From Escallonia rubra (Eukaryota > Streptophyta > Magnoliopsida > Escalloniales > Escalloniaceae), in assembly GCA_033065855.1 (NCBI GenBank), contig JAVXUO010001184.1, positions 806,001 to 870,000 on the forward strand: a stretch of DNA of 64,000 bases, in the 5' to 3' direction. The notes beneath the pieces are model-generated. The model did not search any database. It was not told the DNA's origin and saw nothing but the letters and a program-made list of their open reading frames with translations. The first letter of the stretch is position 1; each line of letters begins with the position of its first letter. A program made the position numbers and the translations under genes. Shown piece by piece: positions 10,560 to 23,119 of the stretch.

Positions 10560-13500
10560 ATGGCGGCCGCGGTGGTGGTGGATAGGAGTGCAGTGGTTGT
10601 GGAGAGAGATGCTTTGGCAACGGAGACGCCTCTTGCACCCGTGACGGTTGAGCGAAAGGTTGGCACCGACTTGGAAACTTCAATTCCCAAGCCCTGTAAG
10701 TCTCTCTCTCTCTCTCTCTGTGGCCAGAGAGCTCTTTATGTACTGTGGCTATAGTTAAACTTTTGTCTTTCTTTTCACTCTTGCAATGAAAACAAAGGAT
10801 TAAACTGTTGTTTCGATCTGAAATATTGGCTGGGATGACATTTTCTACAAATTTGTTATATCGATCATATTATCATTGATCAGATCATGTTTGGAGAAAG
10901 AATCAAAACAAAGAGAAGTATTCTTATTATTGCTTTTGTAGTATTCGGAAAAAAAAAAGTCTTGGCCTTTTTGAGATGTTGTGTCGAATGGCATTGCTAG
11001 TACAAAGTTGCACACTTGTTTAAGGGCATGTAGTTGGAAACGACACCTTGGGCTTGCGGTTTGTAATTTTTCTTGCGCTTGTGTGTTTGTTGTTGAAATT
11101 GAACATTTGCGTGGTGCTTATAACCTTGGTATCCACCAAGGTGCGGTTCGCACAACTCAAGCTTTGTCTAGAGGGTTAATTACATATAGGCCTTGGAAAG
11201 AGTGATGAGTTGCAAAAAGATCTTGGTGTTACAAAAGTTACAAAGAGAGACCTGATGGAGAACAATCTGATTCCTACCAATAAACTGAGTGTGGGGGTGA
11301 TTGGCAGGGCTGGATTGTGGATTGGTAGGAGTGGTGGAGGGGTACGCAGCGGCAGTGATGGAGAGAAGATTGGTAGCCGTCGCCGATGATGGAGAAGGTG
11401 GCGGTAGCAATCATGGAGACGTGTTTGGTGGTTGATTGGGTTGGGTCGTGGTGGTGAAGAGAGGGAGGCGCTAGGATAGTGGCGGCAAGGGGTGTGGCTT
11501 GGGTGATGGCGGACGGGGTTGGTGGTATCCAATTGGGCTAGGGTTAGGTTTGACTTTGGTTTTTTGAGGGGAGGTCTAATTTTTTTTTTTTTTTTTGTTG
11601 GCAAAGAAGTTTTGTGATAAGGTGGGGTGGAGACTAGGTGTTTTTTTTTTTTTTGGGTGGGGGGGGGGGGGAGGAAATAAAAAGAATAAAGTCAAATTCA
11701 TTTGGGGGAGGGTGAGTCAGGGCCTAAGATCAGGCCGAAAGGTGAGGCATTCATCGTACCTGTCACGGTCTTCATGAGCAGGCCTTTTATTTGGTAGGTA
11801 GTTCTTCTATTGAAGAGGCCCGCACTTCCTTAGATAATTTGATAAGCCAATGATTTTTTTCCTGGAGTAAGGTGTTGTTGGGGGGTTGCAGTGAAGCGAT
11901 GACTAGGGTTCAGTTTTGGTGGAGTTTAGGCCAAGGGAAAAGTCTTGTCTATAGGGGTAATTTGGAAAATATACAATTTCATTACTAGAACTGTCCAATG
12001 CAACATAATCATAACCTCGGGTTCTCTTTTGCAACTTTTATAACCCAAGGTACCTTTCTGCAACTCATCCAAATCACGAGGAGGCTATATGCGATTAGCA
12101 CTAATCTAAAAGCAAATTACATCACATGGTGGATGAGCAGCGTCCTGAGAAGAGCCAATGCTGCAATTGGTGTTACACCGTGTTTTACAGCAGGGAAGCA
12201 ATTTAAGAGTTTGTTTTTTTCAATGATAATCTGTTTCACCAAATTCTTCAAGTATCTTTTGTACGTGTCATTAATTTTCCAAATTACTAATGGGAGAAAA
12301 TTAGAGAACAGTTCCTTGGAGTTTAGTTGCGTATGTGAGTTGTGTGGAAGATAATACAGCAATTCATATGTGGACCAACCAAGCTTTTAGGTCAAGTTCA
12401 GCTTATCTTGTGAACTTTACGGGTCCATATATACCGAAAAACTTGATCTAAAAATTAATGCCACTAAAACTTGTTTTATTACTAGATTTATGTGTATCTT
12501 ATGTTTCACACTTAATATGTATGGGACTTACGTAGCTACCACATGCACCTCAACAATCTGCCCTCACGTGCGAGCCGACCCACCATTAAAGCTCCTCCAG
12601 TCGTGTTGTGCCAAGAACCACCATTCCTGGAGCCATCAACTTGACCACCCATGGACGTTGTCATGAGCTCCATACCATGTTAAGCCAACTCAATTTAAAA
12701 GATTTTCCCAATAGGACTTCGATCCGTGCATCTATGTCAGTAAAAAACGTTTAACAAAAATATTTAAGGTGGGACTAACACTCCTCACTTGTGGCGCCTT
12801 GACACGTTTTCCCTCACGTATGAGTCTACCGCCACCAAAGCTCCCCCTTGAGTACCAACCAAAACCACCATTTTCTATGAGCCATGGACGCTAGTGCATG
12901 GCCCAGGTCAGTAAACATGGCCTCTAACACCAGTTGTATGGGAAGATAGGGAACCAAGGCAACCAAGAACGCCGGCACAGGTTGAGCTTGACTTCGCCTA
13001 CAGCTTGGCCAAATAGGATTCCGATTTATGTAAACCTATTCAAACTTGTCCATTGTGGGACTAAGAAAACTCACATGTCCACATTTTAAGACCATCACTA
13101 AGCACTGACACGAGCTTTAGAAAGAAAATGACGAAACTGTTTGACATTTTAAAATTACCTCTTATCTTGTTGTTGATATTGTAGCTGAAGTTCTCTTTGA
13201 TGTCTTGTTAGATATGGCTAGAGCACTCGAAGCTCCTGATATATACCATCCAAATGGAACACCAGGCCATAAGCATTACAACTTGAGTGTCCTTCAGCAG
13301 CATGTAGCCTTCTTTGACCAAGATGACAACGGAATTGTTTACCCATGGGAGACTTATACAGGTAGTTTCATGCATGTTCGACTATAACTAGTGCACGATC
13401 GAGTAGAATTTATGTTTTGGTCCCTAGGCTTGTCCTCTCATGATAAAAAGAAATCATCAGCCAATCCCCTGGCCTCTACCAAGGAGAACTCAACTACTCG

Positions 13501-16155
13501 AAATTTAAATGCTGCTATGGTTGGACCTCCTCTGCCATAATTGTCAAAGTCTTTTTGCTAGACCTTGTTGCTCATCTTTTTGAACCACATGCTGCAACAT
13601 TTATTTCTCTTCAATATGTACTTAGAAGTTATGGCCTAGCTTGGTAATGTGTTCTTTTACCTTCTTAAGTAGTCGTCGTATGGTATCGTAATATTCTGAT
13701 ATAACGCAAAGACAAAAACACGAAAATACTCAAAATGATATATATTCATACAATATTACAATTCCAGAAGCATGCATAGAGACAATAGTAAGATGATAAT
13801 GATCTCTAGCAGTCTGCTCCATCGTAGTTGTGGCTTTTCCTTCTGCTGGCTACTCATGTCAAATGTTTTACAACATGAAGAAAAGTTAGCCAAGAGATGG
13901 GTGAAGTACCAAAAAAAAAGCACGATAACAACGTTTCATGGAAATTCTTCTATTGATTCTATACATTTTTCCTTGGTGGGAACAACTATCTTGTCCAATA
14001 AAGGTTGATATTCTATGCTGCATGAGGTATAAACTATTTCACGGTCTCGACTAGGGATTTCTGTTGGTTGATTGTGCCAAGTACTTCTTAATTCTGAGGT
14101 TATTGGGGCATGTATGAGGAGTTAGTCTCTCAACATGGATGATTCTGACCAATTAGCTAAAGATTTTAGATCAAAGTTATAGTTAATCCTTCTTAATAGG
14201 ATTAACTCCCCCCCACCCCCCCCCCCCCCCCCCCAAAAAAAAAAAATCCCCGAAAAAAAGAAAAAACCCCAACACGGTACCATATAATTACTTCCTAATT
14301 GAATCGAAAGGGTAATTGCATTAACCAGGGAGGCTAATTTAGTTCATATAGTACCATCTAGTAGTAGAAAACCTTTCAGCATGTAATAAATTGGTTGTTC
14401 ACTTCTGTAATGTACATTTGTCATGGTTTTGGCAAGCTTCTTCCATCCACTTTTTTCTATTTTTCTGTTTTTCTTTTCCATTTGGGTTAAAATTTTCTTT
14501 TCACAAAAAGAACAGGTTTGCGTGCAATTGGTTTCAACATGATTGCATCTCTTGTGTTGGCCCTTGTCATCAATGGAGCTCTGAGTTATGCTACTCTGCC
14601 TGTAAGTTTACGTTATCAAAAGCTTTTTTGACATTGGCTTCGTATATAGACAGCATAAAGTAGCATATATTAAATTCGTTGGGCTCTTTCTATCATGATC
14701 ATGAAGACTAGCTGTATTTGATATGCAAAAATGTATTTCAAAAGAAAAAACAAGAAAAAAGTGCCAGTGTCCTTTGCTGGAGAGAGAGATGGGCATTATT
14801 TCCAGGATGCCTTTCAGCTTTAGATGATCCTTATCTAGGCTTTCATTTCTACTATGAAAATAATAAGTAGCAATTTTTAGCTTTATTGACTTGTGAAGGA
14901 ACTGCAAACTGAAATGTATTTTGAGGTTTGGGAGACTACGTGTTTGTCTGTGTGAATGGGGTGTGTGTGTGTGGTGGTGAAGAAATGGATCACATGACTT
15001 GGTTTGTATCCAATGGAAAATTGGTGATGTCCCATTTGGTGTTTTCTTAGAATTCCAAATTAGGACGAGGCTTAGTTTCTGCGAGATCTTGGGGACCCTT
15101 CCTTGCCAATTCCTTTACTTAAATATAAAGATCTGAGAGCTTTGACATTCGGTACAAATATCCCATAGGACCTGTTCTAACTCATTCTGAAGCTGATTGA
15201 ACTTATTCTGAAGCTGAGCAACGAAGAGATTCTTTAAGGATCAGGATCCCAATATGAGGCGAAAACTTCATCCTGGTGTTTGCAAGGGTTTCAGCGGCAC
15301 TTTTTTTGTCGATCACTACATGTCTTTCACCCTTTTTGACAAAGATAGATTAATCAGCAGGGAAAGATGGGTTTCATTTTTGCACAAATATGGACTTATC
15401 TATAGGCGCCTTTCTACGGATCCCTTCATGTTACAGCATGGAAAGCCAATCAGTTTTTCATTTTGTTAGGCGGGGATAGTCAATTCATAACGTCTCACCC
15501 AGTTATTACATTCTATTATTGTTTGCAGCTGCGAGTGTAGAATATCTTGTTCTTTGCCCTTTCCTCTATTTCCTTCTCCATAAAATTGACATTACTACTA
15601 TTGTAGGGTTGGATCCCTTCTCCTTTCCTTCCTATATACATATACAATATACACAAATCCAAACATGGGAGTGATTCTAAAACATACGACACGGAAGGAA
15701 GGTTAGCTTACCAGTAGCCATTGTTCACTATGGTGCTTGAAAAGCTGCAACTCAAGTCATGTATACCATATACATATCATTTCGATCTGCAGGTATATGC
15801 CGGTGCACTTCGAGAACATTTTTAGCAAGTACGCTCGCACGGTTCCGGACAAGCTCACGTTGGGGGAGCTGTGGGACATGACTGAAGGAAACAGAGATGC
15901 ATTTGATCTGTTCGGATGGTTAGTTTCGAGGCCTTTCAACATACTAAACTGTAGTGTCCATATTTCTGAACGTTTCGCTTCTTTATATTTTGTTGGAGCA
16001 GGATTGCAAGTAAGACGGAGTGGGGACTCTTGTATGTTCTCGCCAGGGACGAAGAAGGCTTTCTTTCTAGGGAGGCCATAAGACGTTGCTATGATGGTAG
16101 TTTGTTCGAGTACTGTGCTAAAGTAAACATGGGAGCTGAAGGGAAGATGGGGTGA
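10560..16155 (+). CDS. Caleosin / peroxygenase, tandem copy 2 (6 exons, 248 aa)
   Basis: Coding exons are 10560-10695, 13212-13361, 14516-14601, 15607-15701, 15793-15918 and 16002-16155. Exons 2-6 have the same lengths as in copy 1 (150, 86, 95, 126, 154), and the frame is open throughout. The product should be a Ca2+-dependent haem peroxygenase of oil bodies or ER. It has an EF-hand loop [12 protein letters not shown] (Gly at loop position 4 replaced by Asp, metal ligands kept), the LQQHVAFFD histidine, a hydrophobic segment, a proline knot in which [12 protein letters not shown] replaces the first copy's [12 protein letters not shown], and the [10 protein letters not shown] stretch. It ends GAEGKMG. 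The N-terminus is 8 residues longer than copy 1 because of a valine-rich insert. Intron 1 is 2.5 kb and intron 2 is 1.15 kb, both larger than in copy 1; intron 1 contains transposon-derived sequence. Confidence 0.93.
11173..12106. mobile_element. TIR element (probably Mutator-like) in intron 1 of caleosin copy 2
   Basis: Long, diverged terminal inverted repeats of about 90 bp are visible: the left end holds CATATAGGCCTTGG then GATGAGTTGCAAAAAG, and the inverse of the right end holds CATATAGCCTCCTCG then GATGAGTTGCAGAAAG. The interior is pyrimidine-rich on the minus strand, with poly-T and poly-G runs (11580-11672). No transposase is encoded. I could not find a convincing target duplication. 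Its opening GGGTTAATTACA resembles the elements at 18958, 40520 and 45240. Confidence 0.6.
12520..13090. mobile_element. Decayed retroelement-like sequence in intron 1 of caleosin copy 2
   Basis: Two diverged copies of one block follow each other (about 12548-12770 and 12771-13060). Shared order includes CTCACG, CGAGCCGACC or GAGTCTACCGCC, AAAGCTCC, CCATGGACG and CCAATAGGA or CAAATAGGA. The wording GTGGGACTAA is common in LTR borders, but no intact LTR or open frame is seen. Confidence 0.35.
14208..14246. repeat. Poly-C / poly-A tract in intron 2 of caleosin copy 2
   Basis: A run of 26 C interrupted by one A (14208-14234) is followed by 12 A. This is low-complexity sequence and a likely site of sequencing or replication slippage. 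Confidence 0.85.
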
Positions 16156-16206
16156 TCACATGCATGCAGCTAAAGGGTCTGTAGACGTTCTTTAGTTTTC
16201 TTGTCA

Positions 16207-17573
16207 ATGCAATAAGTCCAGCTAGGATATCCCCTTTTGGAAAAGAGTGCAAGTTCTGCCAAATTAGAGTGTTTTCAGTAGATGCCTATCGACATCTATA
16301 CAAGTAGTATGGAACTATGAATGATATTTATGTTTTGTAATGTTGTTCCCTTGGTTTTCGTTTGTAAATAAAGTGCGCTGAACCTCGGACGGTCGCCCAG
16401 TTCTTGCCTTCACCAGTTTGCGGCCGTATAAAGGCTAGCAGGTGGTGAATGAGGTTGCTCTTGGTTGTTTGAATACTAAGGAGAGATACAAAGAGGAGTC
16501 GCCGACAAGATGAGTTGAAGTACAAACTGGCCACACGCCTTATGCTAAGAAGCATATGATTTTTCTTGCTATAGGATGGGGGGTGGTGCCTTGCTTTGGA
16601 ACAATCTCTGTGAAGAACTGGTCACAATTCTCAGGTCCTAATTAAGGCGTACGTAATAGACGCCATCAAAGCGCAAAATGACCAGATTGCACGCAACGGT
16701 TAAGCCAATGATCTCAGAGTGCAAAGAATTGGTGTTGTATGACGGTTAAGCCAATGATCTCTGAGTCCTGTTGTACCCCTGACAACAGCTACTAGTACCA
16801 ACCATAGACCAGCTGAAAAACCTAAAATTTGACTATTGACTCTACGAAATCTCTGACTTCGCAGTAGCTGAACAACTTGGCACCACTTTCTTCCACCTAC
16901 GACTACCACCATTTCTCATCTTCATTCAAAATCAACCTAGAACAAAACTACCAAGGCACAGGCACAACTCCACTGCCAAAACAACCAACAGACATTTCTA
17001 GGGAATGGGGGGGAGGGGGAGGGAAAGCTAGAAGAAAATAACCCTAGCCTAGACTCTCTGAAAACTCACTTAATACATAGAAGAAAACAACCCTAGCCTA
17101 GACTCTCTGAAAACTCACTCAATACCTAGAAGCTCTGGACCCGAAACTCACATCGCACGACCAAACCCCACCAAAGCCAAGGACAAAACCAACGGCCATA
17201 AACCATCACTACTCCGATCACCACAATCCTCCCATGGAGAACCCAGGGACCCTAACATCTAACCCAGATCTACCTCCAACCCATCACCGGCACCAAAAAA
17301 ACATGGAAGCCAACCACCGCACGAGCGCGATCCATCGCAACGACGACGCCATTTAGTTCGTTGGAGGCACTAGGTCCTCAAACCAACCCAAAACAATCAC
17401 CTCAGATATAGATCTAAGCTACCACGTCACCACACGCCGGAAAAATCAGCGATCACGACGGAGACAGATGAGTGAGAGAGGTTTGGCAGGGAAAGGGTGT
17501 CGCTTTAATCGCCCTCTCTCAGAGAAGTCGTTGTAGGTGAGCATGTTCCAGATCTTTTTATCATCCATTTAGT
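16207..17573. other. Region downstream of caleosin copy 2, no gene
   Basis: The caleosin 3' untranslated region is likely at its start (AATAAG near 16210). Two copies of a GGTTAAGCCAATGATCTC block occur near 16698 and 16744. A tandem duplication of about 50 bp around ACCCTAGCCTAGACTCTCTG lies at 17030-17129. About 17150-17500 is GC-richer and resembles leader sequence of a retroelement, but no protein domain is visible. Confidence 0.5.
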
Positions 17574-18921
17574 ACCATCGAAATTGCTTTTTCTTTTTCT
17601 TTTTCTTTTTTTTCTAGGCAGAAATCAGGAATACATACAAGGAATTGTTTATAAGACCATAAAAGGTAAAGATGGGTTATAGTCATATCCAAGCAACATA
17701 CTACTCCTAATTACAAGAACCAAAAAACACCAAAAGGAAATCATCATGGCTGCATTCTAAGCGGAGGAAGAGCTCGTACAAGCTATAGATGACCAAACCA
17801 TTTCTGTTGAGCACCGTTGCCAGCTCGGATCACAAAAGCTGCCAAGGAAGATCATAGGGATAACAGACCTTTTTCCCCTGGTGATACACAGAGTGCAATC
17901 CCTTAAGAGTGCAATCCCTTACTGTTAGAAGTCAATCAGTAGGAGATATAAATCACCATCAGGAAGCAGTATAATGACATGTAAAATTTATAACTTAACA
18001 ACCCATTGAATTGCAAAATTCAAGGCAAGCACAAAAGCACTGAACTCATCAACAGACTTGAGAAGACCAAATAGCTGCACTAGTGGAGAACCAGCCAACA
18101 AAATGGAGCAAAAAATAGAGATTGGAGAAATAGGACAATCACATCGATCAGAGAAGTAAATGGGAGGGAGCGGACGAAAAAAATGATCTTAAGAGTCCAT
18201 ATTAATCACGGAAGTTCCACGGTCCTTATGCTGAGCATGACAATGTTGTCATTTATAACATACCAATTCCCGAATACTTCCCAACAAATTTTTGACTTTG
18301 AGAGAGAATCCGACTTGGGTAAAAATGCTTCCAGTTAAAGATCACTGCATTCCTACCCAGCGAAATAGACCAGAGAATGACTGAAATATTAACCATCTTG
18401 AGTAAGTCACGACTAGTCCGAAAAAGTGGCTGAGATAAACAGTTCCGCAACCAAACTGCCGCGGAAGGGTTAGTTAAATTAAGCAACTATTCTTAATTGA
18501 TGATTCCTAAATCGAATGTACGTAACTACTTTCAATAAAAAAAATGATCAAGGGACTCTGGATGAGATAAACAAAGAGGACAGAGTTCACTATCAGGGGG
18601 CACTGGCGTTTAAGAAGTTCAGATGAGATAGGTAAAGTTTGATGAAGAAATGGCAATAAGAACATCTTGAGTTTTTCAAAGATAGGAAGTTTCCAAAGTT
18701 TAATCCAGAGAGAAAGAGTCATGCGAGACCTAGTAGGAGAAGTAGGATGACAGCTAGTAGTCAAGTATCAGCAAAGCAACTGAGAAAGTGTTGCCCTTTA
18801 ACAAATGCCCAAACCTTAAATTCTCAGACCCGGAAGGCAAGAGCAGAAGACTTACAATCTAGGTAACAATATCAATAGAAAAGGTACTACTAAAAAGAAC
18901 TCTGAAATCCAAAGAGAGGTA

Positions 18922-18957
18922 TGAGGGATAAATAAATCTGAGAGAAACTAAGAAGTA
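18922..18957 (+). repeat. 36-bp direct repeat, left copy
   Basis: Identical to 20253-20288. The pair brackets the TIR element inserted in the LINE. It is LINE sequence, so one copy is a duplication linked to the insertion. Confidence 0.92.
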
Positions 18958-20252
18958 GGGTTAATTACAGCAGTGTCCCTAAGGTTAGGGATAATTACAG
19001 GCGTGTCCATAAGTTTAGAAAATAGACACTTATATCCTTTGACCTAACGGACTATTGAAATACTTAACAGTTTGGACGAAATGACCACATTACCCATGAC
19101 TAGAAATATAAATTCCTGAAAATGCCATTCATTTGTTTTCTTCCCATTTCCCCTCTCCTCTCTCTGTTATCCTCTTTACCTCCGATCACCTGACACCACC
19201 ACCGCACCACTCTCTCATCTCTCTTGTATTCATCTCATTCCAATTTCTATTTTTCCCCTTCAATTCTCCCTTCCCCTTTTTTATCTCTTCTTTCATCTGT
19301 GACTGTATGTGTGCATCACCTCCCGCCACAAAGATATTCGGCACCGGAAACGATTCAACCCCCGTTGTTTCGAAGGATATAAAAAAGATCTTGCAGCACG
19401 ACGTTGTTGTGCAGGATCACCGGCACCGACAGTGAAGTTCGTCGACATCAAGAAGGTGGAGAACACGGTGGTAATTCCAACCGACAGTCTAGTATGGAGA
19501 GCAGGGGGACTAGCGGCGGCGATACGGCGTCGTTGAGAGGCAGCGACAGTGGGTCCCTAGATCCAAAGCATTTTGCAGCTGGGTTATGGTTGGACCAGCG
19601 GTGATTGTGTATGGTGGTGGTGTGGGTGGATTGACCGACAGTGGTTCGTGTATGGTGGTGTTGTGGGTATGGCTGGAAATATGGTTTGTATATGGTGGTG
19701 TATGGTTTGTGCATGTGTTTAGTGGTGGTTTGTGTGGCTTGATAGGCCGTGGTAGTGTGGGTGGGTTCATATGGCTGTGATAAGAGCACTTGTTGCTGAT
19801 TTCATTTATATTGCCCATGTCTTGGTTTTTTTTGTTGCCTTACAAGTTCTGATTAGGTATTGAGTTTGTAAAGAGGGGTTTCTGAGAGTTGGGTATAAAT
19901 AGTGAGAGAAGGATCCTGATTAAAGATGGGCAGCAGCAGGTGGTGGACGGCGGCGTCAGCGGGATGGTGGAATGTGGGGGCAGCTGCGGGGTGGGGGAGA
20001 AGATTTAGAGAAGAAAGGGATTAAATTCATAAATGGAAGAGAGAGAAGGGGAAGAGAGAAGGATTGTATAAGGGTAGGATTGTTATTTTAAAAATACGTA
20101 TTGATGAATTCATAAAAAATTACACTTTTTGGACGGATACTTGACGGATGGACATAAGTGTTACATTTTTAACGTTTGTGGTCACGGTCTGTTACTTTTT
20201 GAAACTTAGTGTCCGTGACTGTAATTTCACCCTAACCTCAGGGACATAAGTC
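18958..20252. mobile_element. TIR element (probably Mutator-like) inserted in the LINE
   Basis: The left end is GGGTTAATTACAGCAGTGTC, followed by CCTAAGGTTAGGGATAATTACAG. The inverse of the right end reads ATGTCCCTGAGGTTAGGGTG, then AAATTACAGTCACGGACA, so the terminal repeats match inward, but the outermost dozen bases are missing on the right. The interior is CT-rich then GC-rich (19130-19600), with TGGTGGTG repeats and no transposase. Related elements lie at about 40520-41527 and 45240-46336. It is flanked by a 36-bp direct repeat instead of the 9-11 bp normal for Mutator-like elements. Confidence 0.65.
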
Positions 20253-20288
20253 TGAGGGATAAATAAATCTGAGAGAAACTAAGAAGTA
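20253..20288 (+). repeat. 36-bp direct repeat, right copy
   Basis: Identical to 18922-18957; see that entry. Confidence 0.92.
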
Positions 20289-21078
20289 TTAGAAAGAGAA
20301 CGAAATAATTGCAACTTTGAAGGAGAAACAAGTGGCAGCCACCAATCCATTCAAACCGAAATTGACCTTTCATTCCAAGTGTGCCATTGTAACGTCTGTT
20401 TAAGAATTCGCTCACCAACTAGAATACTCCGCCAAATCCTTGAACAAGTTCTTGGGGGATTTAGCTTAAGAAAAAAACGCCTAGCAAAATAACGACCCTT
20501 AAGCACCCGAGCAACAAGACTGTGGCGATTAGACCAAAATTTTCAAGCCTGTTCGGTAAGTAAAGATTGGTTAAAAATTTTGAAATCCCGGAAACCTAAA
20601 CCCCCTCGGCATTTAGGAAGACATTACATAAGCCAAGCAATCCAATGAATAAATTGACGAGACGCTTCTCCAGACCATCAAAGTCGGTCAATGATTTGGT
20701 CCACTTGATGATGAATCGACACTGGAAATTTAAAAATGACATATATTTCACTACCAAAAAGGATAACACAGATGGAACAGTGCGGTCCGACCCGCTTTAT
20801 TCAACAAAAGTCCTAGCCAGTGTCTACAACGGTCTTGCACTTTTTGAACCACAAACCGGAATATTTCCTTTTTTTCTGAGAAGTCACATCTAAATTGATA
20901 CCCAAGTATTTCCCAAGCTCCGGACTGGCAAAAAAAGCAAACCAAGCCCAATCAAGTGAGGGACCTCATTACTGGTGTTAGGACTAATCACAAGACTGGA
21001 TTTCAACCAATTAATTTGTTGATCCGACAAGAAACAATACTCATTCAAAAGCTGACTTAAAGTAAACCATCAAGATTG

Positions 21079-22510
21079 TTGTAGTTGGTCATATGTATGC
21101 ATAATTTTACGGAATGGAAGCCATGTCTCAAAAACACAACAGGATCACAAATTCAATATGATAAAAGTGTTGAACGGTACTTGGCTCGGTTTTTCTATAT
21201 CCGTGTAAATTGAATCAGTACTAAAGATACAAGCACTATGGTTATGGATTGGATTTTAAACCTGGTGGGTTTTTTCTATTCTTGAACATGTTTTTCAGTT
21301 CGACACTGTCAGATATGGCATCAGAGCTAGGCCATCATGTGGATGGTCTATCAGTTGCTTTCTCGTCGCTTCATATATCAGCGTACTTGATGGGTTTCTT
21401 TTCTTTTTAAGCATGCTTTTAGGTTCGACATTAAGCCTTACAAGTAGAATGTGAAGCAACACATGCATATCGACAGAGTATAATTTCTTTAAGGGTGAAT
21501 CTGTATCCTTTATGGATCAGAATGACAATAGTGTCCTTCATCCTCTGTACGTAAACTTTACATTTACGTTTGATGCCAAGGAAAGTGGGTTCGTATTCAA
21601 CGTGGAGGTGGTTTCACAAGGAGTACAGTCCGAATCAAATGCCAAGTATCGTGATGTGGGACACAACAAGGATAGAGAAATAGCAGAGATCAAGGGCTTT
21701 CCAGACAGAGCCTAACGGCGACAGTGCTGCGAGGGCGATGGCACATGGTGAATACATGACGACAGTCACAGTCCGATGCTTAGACTCAGAATCAAGGTCC
21801 TAAATGATTCTCTCTTTAGGATTTTAGAGTGAAAATGAGTTCTGTGAATCTAAAAATTTGATGTCCTGTAAATGAATTCTCAAGACCCTTATTTATAGAG
21901 GTTGAGATCATGATGTCATCAGCAAACACGTGGCGTTCCCGGGGAGTGACACATCACCGAGGGGTCTACAACTGCCAATGCTCTACGGACTGTCGAATCG
22001 CATATTCACTCGGCCTGCCCTACACCGCATCACTCTGTCTTTTTGGAGAGACTGTCTCCTACAGAGCCAGTGTGACCAAAGAACCCCTTTGATCTAACCA
22101 CCAATCCAACCCCTTGTAAAGTCCTACAGGTCTGGCAGCGGTAGCTAGGGAAGGCCCGACGCCCAACTGTCAAGCGGACTAGACGCGATGCCTTCTAGAG
22201 ACCTACCCCATCTTGGAGTGACCCGGGCCGGGGGTCATAGTCCTTAGCTAAGGGTGCCGATGAAAGCCCCCCAGTTCCGGAGCATGTAGGCTTGTCATGC
22301 AAACACTCTGGCAAAGATAGTGTCCCCGAGGGGCGCCTTTCCTGCTTGCCGATGTAGCATCCCGAAGGATCCATCTACTTGGTGGGTCGAGACAGTATCC
22401 CGAAGGATCCGTTTACCTGGCGGACTGAGGGAGCATCCCGAAAGAGTTGTCGACCTGACGGAAGGGGGGTTTTCATGCCGGAGCACTTAGAGCTCCCTAG
22501 CAGATTTATA
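21079..22510. other. Decayed LTR-retrotransposon-like sequence
   Basis: TATGGCATCAGAGCTAGG at about 21313 resembles a primer-binding site complementary to initiator tRNA-Met, as found just inside copia and gypsy LTRs. Further on is GC-rich sequence (21900-22480) with a TTATTTATAGAG box near 21890 and a short tandem array at 22357-22466. No protease, integrase or reverse transcriptase frame was found. Confidence 0.35.
22357..22466 (+). repeat. Three-unit tandem repeat of about 40 bp (ATCCCGAAGGATCC)
   Basis: ATCCCGAAGGATCC, ATCCCGAAGGATCC and ATCCCGAAAGAG start three diverged units separated by CTACTTGGTGGG, TTACCTGGCGGA and CGACCTGACGGA. It lies in sequence that looks like an LTR. Confidence 0.7.
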
Positions 22511-23119
22511 AACTTGCACCTTTAGTATCATAGTTGTATTTTATTTTTATGCGCCTCCTTAGTATCATATGGCATTGTTGTTATTTTTTTATCATCATGG
22601 ATCGTACTTTGCTAGAAATAATTTTTCTTTTCCTTTCCTTTTTGTAACTTTTGGTACTTTTGATATTGACATATGATTTACAATAATAGAAATAAAAGGA
22701 CCTCTGAAATTTGGTTTGCGATCATGTTTGTGCATGCTTGCGTTTGAGAGTTTGTCAATGGTGATATTTATACATTTTATTAGATCTAAAATAAGGTTGG
22801 GCGACTAAACTATGGTGACTTTGGCTTAAAAGGAAATGCCTTACCTCTAATAAGAATTTTTGCTATTTATCAAAACATGATAAATGATTTTTCCTGATGA
22901 AATTTGGATATAGATCTTTTTACTATAATTGGCGGATTTTTCTCATTCACTGATCAGTTACTTCTATTCAATGATCCTAACCCAAGTGTCCACCTTGTAA
23001 AAAAATAGTAAAGTAAAAGTTAATGTAAATGACCCTACACCTTCTTAAGAAGTATGGACCACTATATAGGCAAACTATCTTGTGCATCATACGTGCACCA
23101 CAACTAGTATCCTAAAAAG

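Larger units (their letters stand above)
17587..21065 (-). mobile_element. L1-type LINE, 5'-truncated and degenerate
   Basis: On the minus strand broken frames read as the C-terminal half of a plant LINE reverse transcriptase: DQQINW and SLVISPN near 21000, DFSEKKEIFRFVVQKVQDR near 20870, LLNKAGRT near 20785, CRGGLGFRDFKIFNQ near 20600, a zinc-knuckle-like LCPLC near 18570 and VILWSISLGRNAVIFN near 18350. The 3' end is an A-rich tail, seen on the plus strand as TTTTTC repeats (17587-17616). Similar 13-mers flank it: ACCATCGAAATTG (17574-17586) and ACCATCAAGATTG (21066-21078), a plausible target duplication at 11 of 13. Many stops and frameshifts make it dead. A TIR element interrupts it at 18958-20252. 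Confidence 0.75.

Noticed and set aside
15254..15469. 71-codon frame in intron 3 of caleosin copy 2
   Set aside because: Including it would break the conserved exon structure shared with copy 1, and it resembles no caleosin sequence; treated as intronic.
19133..19818. Several overlapping frames in the LINE-inserted TIR element
   Set aside because: CT- and TGG-rich repeats give frames on both strands; no domain.
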